Shown piece after piece: positions 16,429 through 24,125 of a stretch of 32,887 nt of DNA. Under the pieces are notes generated by a model. That model did not search any database, was not told where the DNA came from, and saw only the letters and a program-made list of their open reading frames with translations. Position numbers and translations under genes: made by a program. The stretch is from Candidatus Onthovivens merdipullorum (GTDB taxonomy: Bacteria > Bacillota_I > Bacilli_A > RFN20 > CAG-826), in NCBI GenBank assembly GCA_017694345.1, contig JADIMY010000078.1, positions 1 to 32,887 on the forward strand. Reading direction: 5' to 3'. The first letter of the stretch is position 1. The number at the start of each line of letters is the position of its first letter.

Positions 16429-18428
16429 ATGGTAATCATAAATAATCTATATAAAGAATATGTTAAAAATAAAAAGGCAAAATTAATTTATGAAAATCTT
16501 AAAGTTACTTTTAAACAAGGATTAAATGTCATCCTTGGTAAATCTGGTAGTGGTAAAACTACTTTATTAAATATTATTGCTGGTCTAACTTCCTATGATG
16601 GAGTAGTTAAAATTGATGATTTAGAATTAGAAAAATATAAAAATAGAGCTTCTTTACTAGGTAATTTAATTTCTTACATAACACAAGATTACAATTTACT
16701 GAATGAACTTAATGTTTATGATAATTTAACAATTAACCTAGTTAAAAATAAAAAAGAAAAAATTGATAAAAAATTAGTTATAAACACTTTAAAGAAAGTT
16801 AATTTAAATGAAGATATTCTAGATAAAAAAATAGATGAAATTAGTGGTGGCGAAGCTCAAAGAATTGCTATAGCAAGAGTCTTGCTTAATGATAGTAAAA
16901 TAATTTTAGCTGATGAACCAACTGGTAATTTAGATGAAGATAACGCTTTAAAAATTTTAGAATTATTTAAATATTTATCTAAAAGTTGCACCATTATTTT
17001 AGTTACTCATAATAAATCTTTAGCTTATAAATATGCTGATGGATTATATGAAGTAGATGATAAAAAACTTCGTGTTTTAAAAGAAAATCAAAGTATTGAA
17101 AATAACAAAAACCCTGCAAATCAAAACAAAAAGCCTGCAAAACTCAACTTTTTTAATTTATTTAAATTTTCTAATTCCATACTTAATAATAAAAAGTTCA
17201 TCTCTTTTTTCTTAAGTTTAGCCTTAATATTCTGTGGTGGATTTTTATCTAGTGGACTAGATTTAATCGATAATAATATTCCAAAAGAACTAAATGAAAT
17301 CTCACTTAAATATAATATTTCTAGTGGTTTAATATTTAAGCAAAACGAAATATCAGTTAATCAAATTGATCTAGATAATGAAGTTATTAATAGTGAATTA
17401 GCTAATGAAATTAATGCTTTAAGTAAAGAAAAAAATTTAACTTTATATCCAGCTTATGTTCCTTCTCCTTATATAGAAGATAGTCCTTAATTAAACACAT
17501 TAAAAGAATTAGACTTTGGTAATCATATAAATAATATTTTAGTTAATGATAATAATGAGATATTTAATGATTTAGGATTAACCTTAATTGGATCACTTCC
17601 TAAAGATAATGAAGTAATTTTAACAAATGAAACTCTATTAGATTTAGGGTGGATTGGTGAATATTATCTCGATAATACTAGTATTTTATCTAGTTTTATT
17701 GGTAAAACTTATAAATTAAATGTCGAAGGCACCACTTCTTTAAAAATTTCTGGAATCGTGATTAATAATCACTATGAACAATATATAGATGAAAATAGTT
17801 TAGAAGTATAAAAATATTATGATTTATATAAAGCGATCTTTTTAACACTTCTACTTTTAACAAAATAAATGAAAATTATAGCGATATATCGATGTTTTAT
17901 TTTAAAACTAGCGAAGATAACTTTAAAAAAGTTATCGAAATAATAAATACTTTAAATAATATAGATGCTAATGCTAATTTAAATATAGGTAATATCTTAC
18001 TAACTTCTTCTTTTGGTCCTTTTACTAATAGTGATGTAATTAGTATATTTTTAATATTTTTAGTCTTTGTTATTATAATTTTATTAATCTATTTATTTAA
18101 TTATGCTTATTCAATAATAACTATAAAACAAAATACGATAAATAAATTGTTGAAACTAGGATTTGCAAAGTTAGAATCATTTAAAATGTATATCCTTAAT
18201 TTAAGTTTAATTAATCTTATTTCTTTACCCTTTTATTATTTAATTTATTATATTGTCAATATCTTTTTAAATAATTTAGCGTTTAATAATCAAACAAATC
18301 TAATTTTAACTTCTTTAGTTAATTATGAATTTTATGTTCCAATAATAATCTTTATTATCACCTTAACTATATTAACTTCTATTACTTTCTTAATTTATCT
18401 AAGATTAACTAGCAAAAAGAATAATTAA
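16429..18428 (+). pseudogene. MacB/LolCDE-type ABC transporter (ATPase fused to permease), broken
   Basis: The original product would be about 666 residues. Residues 1-220 form a complete ATPase: Walker A GKSGSGKTT, Q-loop TQDYNLL, signature ISGGEAQR, Walker B IILADEPTG and switch THN. A linker and first membrane helix (FISFFLSLALIFCGGFL) follow, then an extracellular domain, then an FtsX-like three-helix end (from about 18045). The reading frame is interrupted by TAA at 17488-17490, TAA at 17809-17811 and a one-base loss at about 17829-17832, after which the frame reads SDLFNTSTFNKINENYSDIS into the remaining permease. Homology-like sense is kept between the lesions, so decay is recent. Such pumps usually handle antimicrobial peptides or lipoproteins. 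The ATPase part alone (16429-17490) could still be translated. Its ribosome-binding site is weak. Confidence 0.85.
17127..17149 (+). repeat. 23-base direct repeat, copy 1
   Basis: The sequence CAAAAAGCCTGCAAAACTCA plus ACT occurs here, in the linker region of the ABC pseudogene, and again identically at 19804-19826. A partial version (AAAAACCCTGCAAAT) directly precedes this copy at 17107-17121. Confidence 0.85.
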
Positions 18429-18519
18429 ATGTTTATCGTTAATTAAATTAGTAATGTAGGTGCTATATAAAAAAATATTTAAAAGATTTAATTTTGGCTA
18501 AAATTCGATTTAATCTTAT

Positions 18520-18555
18520 TTTAGACGCTTGTTTTTATACTTATAATCGTCTAAA
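18520..18555. promoter_or_regulatory. Dyad TTTAGACG/CGTCTAAA around the -10 box of the AAA ATPase gene
   Basis: Arms 18520-18527 and 18548-18555 are perfectly complementary, with a 20-base spacer that contains TATAAT (18542-18547). The placement over the promoter core suggests an operator for a dimeric repressor. No strong -35 hexamer is visible. Confidence 0.4.
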
Positions 18556-18575
18556 CTATATACAAGAGGTTATTT

Positions 18576-19796
18576 ATGTTTATTAAAAGAGATATCAAAA
18601 AGTTCTTATTGGATACATCAAGTGATTATTCCTGTATATTGTTAACTGGTCCAAGACAAGTCGGTAAAACTTTCTTGTTTGAAACTCTTTCGGATGATAA
18701 TAGACAAAAAGTTTCTTTAGACGATATAGAAATAAGGCACTTAGCAACGACTGATCCTAAATTATTTTTTTCTATTTATAAAACTCCAATTTTAATCGAT
18801 GAGGTGCAATATGCACCTGAACTTTTTCAATATATTAAAATAGCTATTGATAAAGGAGCTAGACCTGGTTCTTTTTGGTTAACTGGGTCGCAAATATTTC
18901 GTTTAATGAGGTTAAGTGGAGAATCACTTGCGGGTAGAGTTGCCTTATTAAATTTATTACCATTATCTCAACATGAAATATATAATCAAGATAAACCATT
19001 ATTTGATACTACTTTAAAACTTGATTCATTTATTAATCAAAATAAGCTAATAAATAAGGTTTCAATTGATGAAATATATAAAAGAATCTTTAAAGGTGGA
19101 ATGCCTGGAATCATTAGCCAAAAATATAATAATGAAAATTTGTATTATTCAAGTTACTTAAATACATATGTATTACGCGATATTATGCAAGAAGCAAATG
19201 TAAATGGGCTTAAGTATTTAGAGTTTTTAAGAGCTACTGCTGTTAGAATTGGACAAGTTTTAAATATTCATTCCATAGCACAAGATGTCGATATAAGTGA
19301 TGAAACAGCTAAAAGATGGCTTAGTTTATTAGAAAAATGTGGAATTATATATTATTTATATCCTTACTCTCGTAATGATTTAAAAAGAACTATTAAAGCT
19401 CCTAAATTATACTTTTTTGATACCGGATTAGTGCGTTATTTAGCTCGCTATGTGACTAGTGAAGAATTAAGTGCTGGCGCTTTAAATGGAGCAATTTTAG
19501 AAAACTATGTAATTAATGAAATAATTAAAACTTACTACAATCAAGGTAAAAATCCATTCCTCTACTACTATCACGATAAAGATCAAAATGAAATTGATTT
19601 AATAATCGATGAAAATGGTTTGCTACATCCTTTTGAAATAAAAAGATCTGAGTCGCCTACCATAAAAATGACCAAAGCTTTTAATATTTTAAGAAACAAT
19701 TTAAATAATGTTGGAATTGGAGGAATTATTTGTACAAGAGATTCCTTTACTATGCTTGATGAAAATACCTTAGTTATTCCAGTTTCTTTTTTATAG
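18576..19796 (+). CDS. AAA family ATPase with DUF4143 and nuclease-like C-terminus
   Basis: The 406-residue protein belongs to the common but poorly understood AAA_14/DUF4143 group. It has Walker A GPRQVGKT (25-32), Walker B ILIDE (72-76) and sensor-like FWLTGSQ. A winged-helix-like middle region follows (about 215-265, with SDETAKRWLSLLEKCGIIYYLYPY). The C-terminus has EIDLII (339-344) then HPFEIKRS (351-358), that is Asp341 with Glu354-x-Lys356, the pattern of PD-(D/E)xK nuclease folds. No verified cellular role is known to me; toxin, defence and DNA-binding roles have been suggested for relatives. AGAGG lies 7 bases before ATG. It stands alone between the ABC pseudogene and the ATPase locus, as such genes often do in gut Firmicutes. 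Confidence 0.9.
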   Translation: MFIKRDIKKFLLDTSSDYSCILLTGPRQVGKTFLFETLSDDNRQKVSLDDIEIRHLATTDPKLFFSIYKTPILIDEVQYAPELFQYIKIAIDKGARPGSFWLTGSQIFRLMRLSGESLAGRVALLNLLPLSQHEIYNQDKPLFDTTLKLDSFINQNKLINKVSIDEIYKRIFKGGMPGIISQKYNNENLYYSSYLNTYVLRDIMQEANVNGLKYLEFLRATAVRIGQVLNIHSIAQDVDISDETAKRWLSLLEKCGIIYYLYPYSRNDLKRTIKAPKLYFFDTGLVRYLARYVTSEELSAGALNGAILENYVINEIIKTYYNQGKNPFLYYYHDKDQNEIDLIIDENGLLHPFEIKRSESPTIKMTKAFNILRNNLNNVGIGGIICTRDSFTMLDENTLVIPVSFL

Positions 19797-19803
19797 ATAA
19801 AGG

Positions 19804-19826
19804 CAAAAAGCCTGCAAAACTCAACT
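19804..19826 (+). repeat. 23-base direct repeat, copy 2
   Basis: Identical over 23 bases to 17127-17149, here 8 bases after the stop codon of the AAA ATPase. The two copies bracket the 3' part of the ABC pseudogene and the whole ATPase gene. Confidence 0.85.
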
Positions 19827-19997
19827 ATTTTATTAGAAATTTAAAAATTACTAATTTTAATCTTATCGTTTTCTTCAAAATTATTAATCATAAATAAGTA
19901 CTAAAGTTTGATTGCCTATCTAGTATAGATTTCTCTAAAAAGTACTACCTTTTATTTTTAATTTTCATAAACTGAATTTCACTTTACGAGCGTTTAT
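19827..19997. other. Gene-free stretch before the P-type ATPase promoter
   Basis: AT-rich sequence with no open frame of note. A short dyad (AAAATTA/TAATTTT, near 19843-19858) might end transcription of the upstream ATPase gene, but no clear intrinsic terminator is present. Confidence 0.4.
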
Positions 19998-20018
19998 TTT
20001 ATTATTGAAAATAATAAA
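19998..20018. repeat. AT-only dyad overlapping the -35 box of the P-type ATPase gene
   Basis: TTTATTATT (19998-20006) and AATAATAAA (20010-20018) are perfectly complementary around GAA. It overlaps the -35 hexamer. It could be an operator or the stem of an upstream terminator; it resembles Fur/PerR-type AT-rich boxes only loosely. Confidence 0.45.
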
Positions 20019-20033
20019 GTAAAAATCTAAAAT
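20005..20033 (+). promoter_or_regulatory. Promoter of the P-type ATPase transcript
   Basis: TTGAAA (20005-20010), a 17-base spacer and TAAAAT (20028-20033). The predicted start near 20040 falls exactly at the beginning of the candidate riboswitch. Confidence 0.7.
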
Positions 20034-20040
20034 AAAGAAC

Positions 20041-20125
20041 ATATGAGGAGTAGCGAAGTAAGTGAAAGCGACATCTCGGTAATATAATACCCGCCCACTT
20101 ACGAGTTTATCAGCCAGATCATCTA
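20041..20125 (+). promoter_or_regulatory. Candidate yybP-ykoY (manganese) riboswitch
   Basis: The leader has the conserved GGAGUAG loop segment (20047-20053) and P3 GUAAGUG/CACUUAC (20058-20064 with 20096-20102). The inner loop has GCGACAUC on the 5' side and CGCC on the 3' side, with a distal stem GGUA/UACC (20078-20081 with 20088-20091). The 3' AGCCAGAUC segment resembles AGCAAGACC of the Lactococcus aptamer, as I recall it. P1 would be AUGA/UCAU (20043-20046 with 20119-20122), which is short. The P2 and P4 hairpins seen in some members are missing or minimal. This family binds Mn2+ and commonly precedes Mn/Ca transport ATPases, which fits the gene below. A covariance search was not run. 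Confidence 0.65.
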
Positions 20126-20139
20126 TTTACGGAGGTAAA
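20126..20139 (+). promoter_or_regulatory. Hairpin placing the Shine-Dalgarno of the P-type ATPase in its loop
   Basis: UUUAC (20126-20130) pairs with GUAAA (20135-20139), leaving GGAG of the ribosome-binding site in the loop. It directly follows the riboswitch P1 strand, so it could be the translational expression platform. The stem is short and AT-rich. Confidence 0.4.
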
Positions 20140-20143
20140 AGGT

Positions 20144-23002
20144 ATGGCAAAAGAAAAAACAGCAGATAATACTATGCCAAAAAAAGAAATTCCTAATTAC
20201 GAAACTTTAACCGTTGAACAAGTTGAAGAAAAATTAGGAACTAATAAAGAAACAGGATTAAGTTCTTCTGAAGCTAGTGCTAGACTTGAAAAATATGGCC
20301 CAAATAAGCTAGAAGAAAAGAAAAAGAAAGGTTGGTTTAGAATCTTTTTAGAACAAATGAATAATCCAATGATTTTTGTTTTATTTGCTGCAATTATCAT
20401 CACTTTAGGTATTTCAATATTTGAAACAATTAACGCTGCTAATGCAGGATGGATTATTGATGGTGAACCTATTCAAAATGTTTTCTTAGATGTTGGAGAT
20501 TGGCCTGATGTCATCATCATTTTAGCAGTTATTATATTAAATGCAGTAATTGGCACTGTTCAAGAAATTAAAGCTCAAAATTCATTAGAAGCATTAAAAA
20601 AATTATCCTCTCCAGAAACTACAGTTATTAGAGATGGTAAAAGAATCAAAATCAAATCAGAAAATTTAGTTATAGGTGATGTCGTTGTACTTGAAGAAGG
20701 CGATACAATCGGGGCTGATTTAAGATTAATTGAAGCAATCAATTTAAAAGCTAATGAATCAAGTTTAACTGGAGAAAGCGTTCCAGTTGAAAAAGATTCT
20801 ACTATTACTTTTTCTAATAAAGTTGGCATCGGTGACCGTATTAATATGGCATATATGTCTACTCCTGTCACTTATGGTAGAGGTTTAGGAATTGTCACTT
20901 CTACTGGTATGGATACTGAAATTGGTAAAATCGCTAATGCATTAGATAGTGAAGAAGACCAAGAAACACCATTACAAAAAAGTTTAGCCAAACTCTCAAA
21001 GTTCTTAGGATTTTTAACATTAGGTGTTGTTATCGTCGTTTTAATTGCTGATATTATTTGGCTATTTGTCGAAAAAAATAACACAAATGTAAATAGTTGG
21101 CTTGAAGCCTTTATTAATGCGATTGCTTTAGCTGTCGCTGCAATTCCTGAAGGTCTTCCTGCTGTTGTTACTATTGTTTTATCTATTGGTGTTCAAAGAA
21201 TGGTTAAAGCTAATACAGTTGTTAGAAAGCTTCCTAGTGTAGAAACTTTAGGTGCAGTTAGTATAGTTTGTAGTGATAAAACTGGTACTTTAACTCAAAA
21301 TAAAATGACTGTTTTAAAAGCTTATGTCGATGAAAAATATTTTACAGAAAATGATTTTAATACCGATGTAGCTTCAAGTAATCCAGATCTACTTCTACTT
21401 GCTAAAGGAATGTCCCTATGTTCTAATGCTACAGTTGATGAAGGATTATATGGTGATCCAACTGAAATTGCTCTAGTTGCTTTTTCAAATCAATTTGATA
21501 TGCATAAAAAAGATTTAGAAAACTTAACTCCTAGAGTAGATGAATTACCTTTTGATAGTGTTAGAAAAATGATGTCAACTAAACACTTAACTAAAGATGG
21601 AAAAACAATTATTTATACTAAGGGTGCTTTAGATAGTATCTTAAAATATGCAACAAAAATAAAAGTTAATGATGAAGTTAGAGCTATCACTAAAGAAGAT
21701 ATCGATAAAATTTATACCGCAAATAAATATTTCTCTAGTAAAGCTTTAAGAGTTTTAGCTCTATCTTATACTAATAAAGAAAATATTGAAGAAAGCGACT
21801 TAATCTTTGTTGGTCTAGTTGCAATGATTGATCCTGCTAGACCAGAAGCTAAACCTGCAGTTAAGAAATTTAAAGATGCGGGTATTACAACCGTAATGAT
21901 TACTGGTGATCATAAAGATACCGCTTTTGCTATTGCTAAAGATTTAGGAATTGCCGAAAGAGAAGATCAATGTGTAATGGGACAAGATATCGATAATCTT
22001 TCTCAAGAAGAACTTCAAAACTTATGTAAAACAGTTAGAGTTTTTGCTAGAGTTTCACCTGAAAATAAAACTTCGATTGTTAAGGCTTTTCAAGCTAATG
22101 GTAATATTTGTGCAATGACTGGAGATGGTGTTAACGATGCTCCAAGTTTAAAAGCTGCTGATATTGGTATAGCAATGGGTATTACAGGAACTGATGTTGC
22201 TAAAGGTGCAGCTGATATGGTTTTGACTGACGATAACTTTGCTTCAATCGAAAAGGCTGTTGAAGAAGGTAGAGGAATATACGCTAATATCAAGAAAACT
22301 GTTATATTCTTACTCTCAAGTAATATTGCTGAAGTTTTAGCAATGTTCTTTATCATCTGTATAGGATTCCCTTCTCCTTTTATTGCAATTCACTTATTAT
22401 GGGTTAACTTAATAACTGATAGCTTACCTGCTATTGCTTTAGGCATGGACCCTAAAGATCCTAATAATATGAAAGAAAACCCTCGTGACCCTAAAGAAAG
22501 TATTTTAGCTAAAGGTGGACTTGCTACAACTATTGGATTTGGTGCAATTATCACTATTGCTGTTATCATTTCTTACTTTGTAGCTGCATTATTAAGTCCA
22601 GAATTTTATAGTGATGGCTTTGCAAATCAAGGCTTTATGGGAATTAAGGCTTTCTATGAAAGCGCTGAACACGAATTACAATTACATCAAGCTCAAACAA
22701 TCGCCTTTACTACATTAGCTGTTAGTGAATTATTCCATATGGTTGGTATGTCTAACATGAATAAATCGTTTATTCATGTCTTTAAAAATAAGAATCACAT
22801 GATGTTAATTGCTTTCTTAGTTGGCTTAGGACTTCAATTCTTCGTCATTATGACTCCAGGTGTTCAAGATGTATTTTCAACTACTAACTTAACATGGCAA
22901 GAATGGTTAGTAACTTGTGCTTTAGCTTTAATGCCTCTAATTGCTCATGAAATACTTGTCTTAGTAAAATACTTAATTAAAAAATTTAAAGCTAAAAAGT
23001 AA
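20144..23002 (+). CDS. P-type (P2A, SERCA-like) cation-transporting ATPase, likely Ca2+/Mn2+ efflux
   Basis: A 952-residue P2-type pump. In order: N-terminal cation-ATPase domain (about 20-90), actuator motif LTGES (208-212), M4 AAIPEGLPAVVT (332-343), phosphorylation motif DKTGT with Asp378, TGD hinge, GDGVNDAP, then M5-M10. The ligands of both SERCA calcium sites are present: M4 VAAIPEGLP, M5 SSNIAEV (Asn and Glu), M6 VNLITD (Asn, Thr, Asp) and M8 SELFHM (Glu). So calcium and possibly manganese are exported from the cytosol at the cost of ATP. GGAGG lies 8 bases before ATG. Control by the Mn riboswitch candidate upstream fits Mn-responsive homologues such as Lactococcus YoaB and pneumococcal CaxP/MgtA. 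The cytosolic side holds actuator and nucleotide domains; no truncation is seen. Confidence 0.95.
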   Translation: MAKEKTADNTMPKKEIPNYETLTVEQVEEKLGTNKETGLSSSEASARLEKYGPNKLEEKKKKGWFRIFLEQMNNPMIFVLFAAIIITLGISIFETINAANAGWIIDGEPIQNVFLDVGDWPDVIIILAVIILNAVIGTVQEIKAQNSLEALKKLSSPETTVIRDGKRIKIKSENLVIGDVVVLEEGDTIGADLRLIEAINLKANESSLTGESVPVEKDSTITFSNKVGIGDRINMAYMSTPVTYGRGLGIVTSTGMDTEIGKIANALDSEEDQETPLQKSLAKLSKFLGFLTLGVVIVVLIADIIWLFVEKNNTNVNSWLEAFINAIALAVAAIPEGLPAVVTIVLSIGVQRMVKANTVVRKLPSVETLGAVSIVCSDKTGTLTQNKMTVLKAYVDEKYFTENDFNTDVASSNPDLLLLAKGMSLCSNATVDEGLYGDPTEIALVAFSNQFDMHKKDLENLTPRVDELPFDSVRKMMSTKHLTKDGKTIIYTKGALDSILKYATKIKVNDEVRAITKEDIDKIYTANKYFSSKALRVLALSYTNKENIEESDLIFVGLVAMIDPARPEAKPAVKKFKDAGITTVMITGDHKDTAFAIAKDLGIAEREDQCVMGQDIDNLSQEELQNLCKTVRVFARVSPENKTSIVKAFQANGNICAMTGDGVNDAPSLKAADIGIAMGITGTDVAKGAADMVLTDDNFASIEKAVEEGRGIYANIKKTVIFLLSSNIAEVLAMFFIICIGFPSPFIAIHLLWVNLITDSLPAIALGMDPKDPNNMKENPRDPKESILAKGGLATTIGFGAIITIAVIISYFVAALLSPEFYSDGFANQGFMGIKAFYESAEHELQLHQAQTIAFTTLAVSELFHMVGMSNMNKSFIHVFKNKNHMMLIAFLVGLGLQFFVIMTPGVQDVFSTTNLTWQEWLVTCALALMPLIAHEILVLVKYLIKKFKAKK

Positions 23003-23024
23003 TTTTTATCCCCCACTAAGTCTT

Positions 23025-23059
23025 AAAAATCCCTACTTGTATATAAAGGAGGGATTTTT
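23025..23059 (+). terminator. Intrinsic terminator of the P-type ATPase gene, overlapping the next Shine-Dalgarno
   Basis: AAAAATCCCT (23025-23034) pairs with AGGGATTTTT (23050-23059), followed by more T. The 3' arm includes part of AAGGAGGG, the ribosome-binding site of the next gene, so any read-through RNA would carry this site within the hairpin. Confidence 0.7.
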
Positions 23060-23061
23060 TA

Positions 23062-23556
23062 ATGATTAAGAAATTATTTTTATTTCTATTTAGTATTTTT
23101 TCTTTAATTAGTTGTTCTAATAAGGATTTATGTGATTGTAAAGATTATCAAAATAGACAATTTTTAAATTACTACGAAACTTATGGATTAACTTCATTAG
23201 ATAACTTTTTTAGTTTATCTAATGATATGTACTATATTTATTTATATAGTATAACTTGTCCTCGTTGTGAAAATATTAAAGGTTGTGTATTAGATTACTT
23301 AGATACCTCAACTTCACCACCTCTATATCTACTTCAAAAGGATAAAATTGAAAATTTTAAGGATTATTTTAAAGCATTACCACTTGACTATAATAAAGAA
23401 AATAGAGAAACTTTAATAAAAGAATGCATTAATAAATCATCGCTAAGTGAAATTTATTATTTTGGGACACCTACATTAATAGAAATTAACGAAAATAAAT
23501 TAACAAATATGTTAGTTGGTGAAACATCGTTAATAAACTTTTTTAGTAATTTTTAA
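23062..23556 (+). CDS. Thioredoxin-like lipoprotein A
   Basis: A 164-residue exported lipoprotein. The signal peptide MIKKLFLFLFSIFSLISC ends in a lipobox with Cys18 as the lipid anchor. The mature part has YSITCPRCENIKG with a CPRC pair at 66-69 and YYFGTPTLIEI with a cis-proline-like Pro137 about 70 residues later, the thioredoxin-fold arrangement. Extra cysteines occur at 24, 26, 75 and 122. A role as an outside-facing thiol oxidoreductase is inferred. AAGGAGGG precedes ATG by 8 to 9 bases. It forms a tandem pair with the next gene and lies before a secreted nuclease. Confidence 0.85.
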   Translation: MIKKLFLFLFSIFSLISCSNKDLCDCKDYQNRQFLNYYETYGLTSLDNFFSLSNDMYYIYLYSITCPRCENIKGCVLDYLDTSTSPPLYLLQKDKIENFKDYFKALPLDYNKENRETLIKECINKSSLSEIYYFGTPTLIEINENKLTNMLVGETSLINFFSNF

Positions 23557-23565
23557 TATTTATTA

Positions 23566-23594
23566 TATACAAAAAATTAATTCTAATTTATAAT
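23566..23594 (+). promoter_or_regulatory. Possible promoter giving a leaderless mRNA for lipoprotein B
   Basis: TATACA (23566-23571), a 17-base spacer and TATAAT (23589-23594). The expected start, 7 bases after the -10 box, is position 23601, the A of the ATG. No Shine-Dalgarno precedes this ATG. Confidence 0.45.
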
Positions 23595-23600
23595 TTTCAT

Positions 23601-24125
23601 ATGAGATTTGCAAGGTTATTTGTTCTACTTTCAATATTTTCACTAGTTTCTTGTAATAAAACTAGAGACTATAGTGACCATAAAAATCGTGAATATTCAA
23701 CTTATTACGATAGATTTTTATTAAATGATTTAAATGATTTTTATAATCAAGATAGTGATTTATATATCATCTATATGTATGGTTCAACTTGTGAACCTTG
23801 CACTAAAATTAAAGGTGTAATTTTAGATTATTTAGATGAAATTATTGATGGAACTTGCACATATATAACTGACTTTTACATCTATGAAAGAGAGTTAGAT
23901 CCTAATTATTCTAGTGGTGCTTGGAGTAGCTATTATTTTAAGCCATTACCAGAGAATGCTACTTCAATTAGAAATACTTTAATTACTGAAATGTTGGGAG
24001 CTACTTCTCTTAGCGAAACATACTTTTTTGGAACACCTTCTTTATATATTATTAAAGATCATTCTTTAGATAATTTAATATTAGGTAGTTCTTCTTGTGG
24101 AGATTATATTTATAGGTATTTATAA
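23601..24125 (+). CDS. Thioredoxin-like lipoprotein B
   Basis: A 174-residue paralogue of the preceding lipoprotein. The signal peptide MRFARLFVLLSIFSLVSC has lipobox LVSC with Cys18. Then GSTCEPCTKIKGVILDYLDE carries the CEPC pair (64-67), and YFFGTPSLYII has the cis-proline-like Pro146. Shared positions with its neighbour include NR(E/Q)(Y/F)...YY, KIKG.(V/I)LDYLD and SLSE.Y(F/Y)FGTP. It likely works as a membrane-anchored thiol-disulphide enzyme outside the cell. It has no ribosome-binding site; see the promoter entry. Its stop codon touches the start of the nuclease gene (TAAATG), so the two are translationally coupled. Confidence 0.85.
   Translation: MRFARLFVLLSIFSLVSCNKTRDYSDHKNREYSTYYDRFLLNDLNDFYNQDSDLYIIYMYGSTCEPCTKIKGVILDYLDEIIDGTCTYITDFYIYERELDPNYSSGAWSSYYFKPLPENATSIRNTLITEMLGATSLSETYFFGTPSLYIIKDHSLDNLILGSSSCGDYIYRYL

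Noticed and set aside
17488-17892. Programmed frameshift or stop read-through in the ABC transporter
   Set aside because: Three separate lesions of different kinds, without slippery sequence or following structure that I can see, fit decay better.
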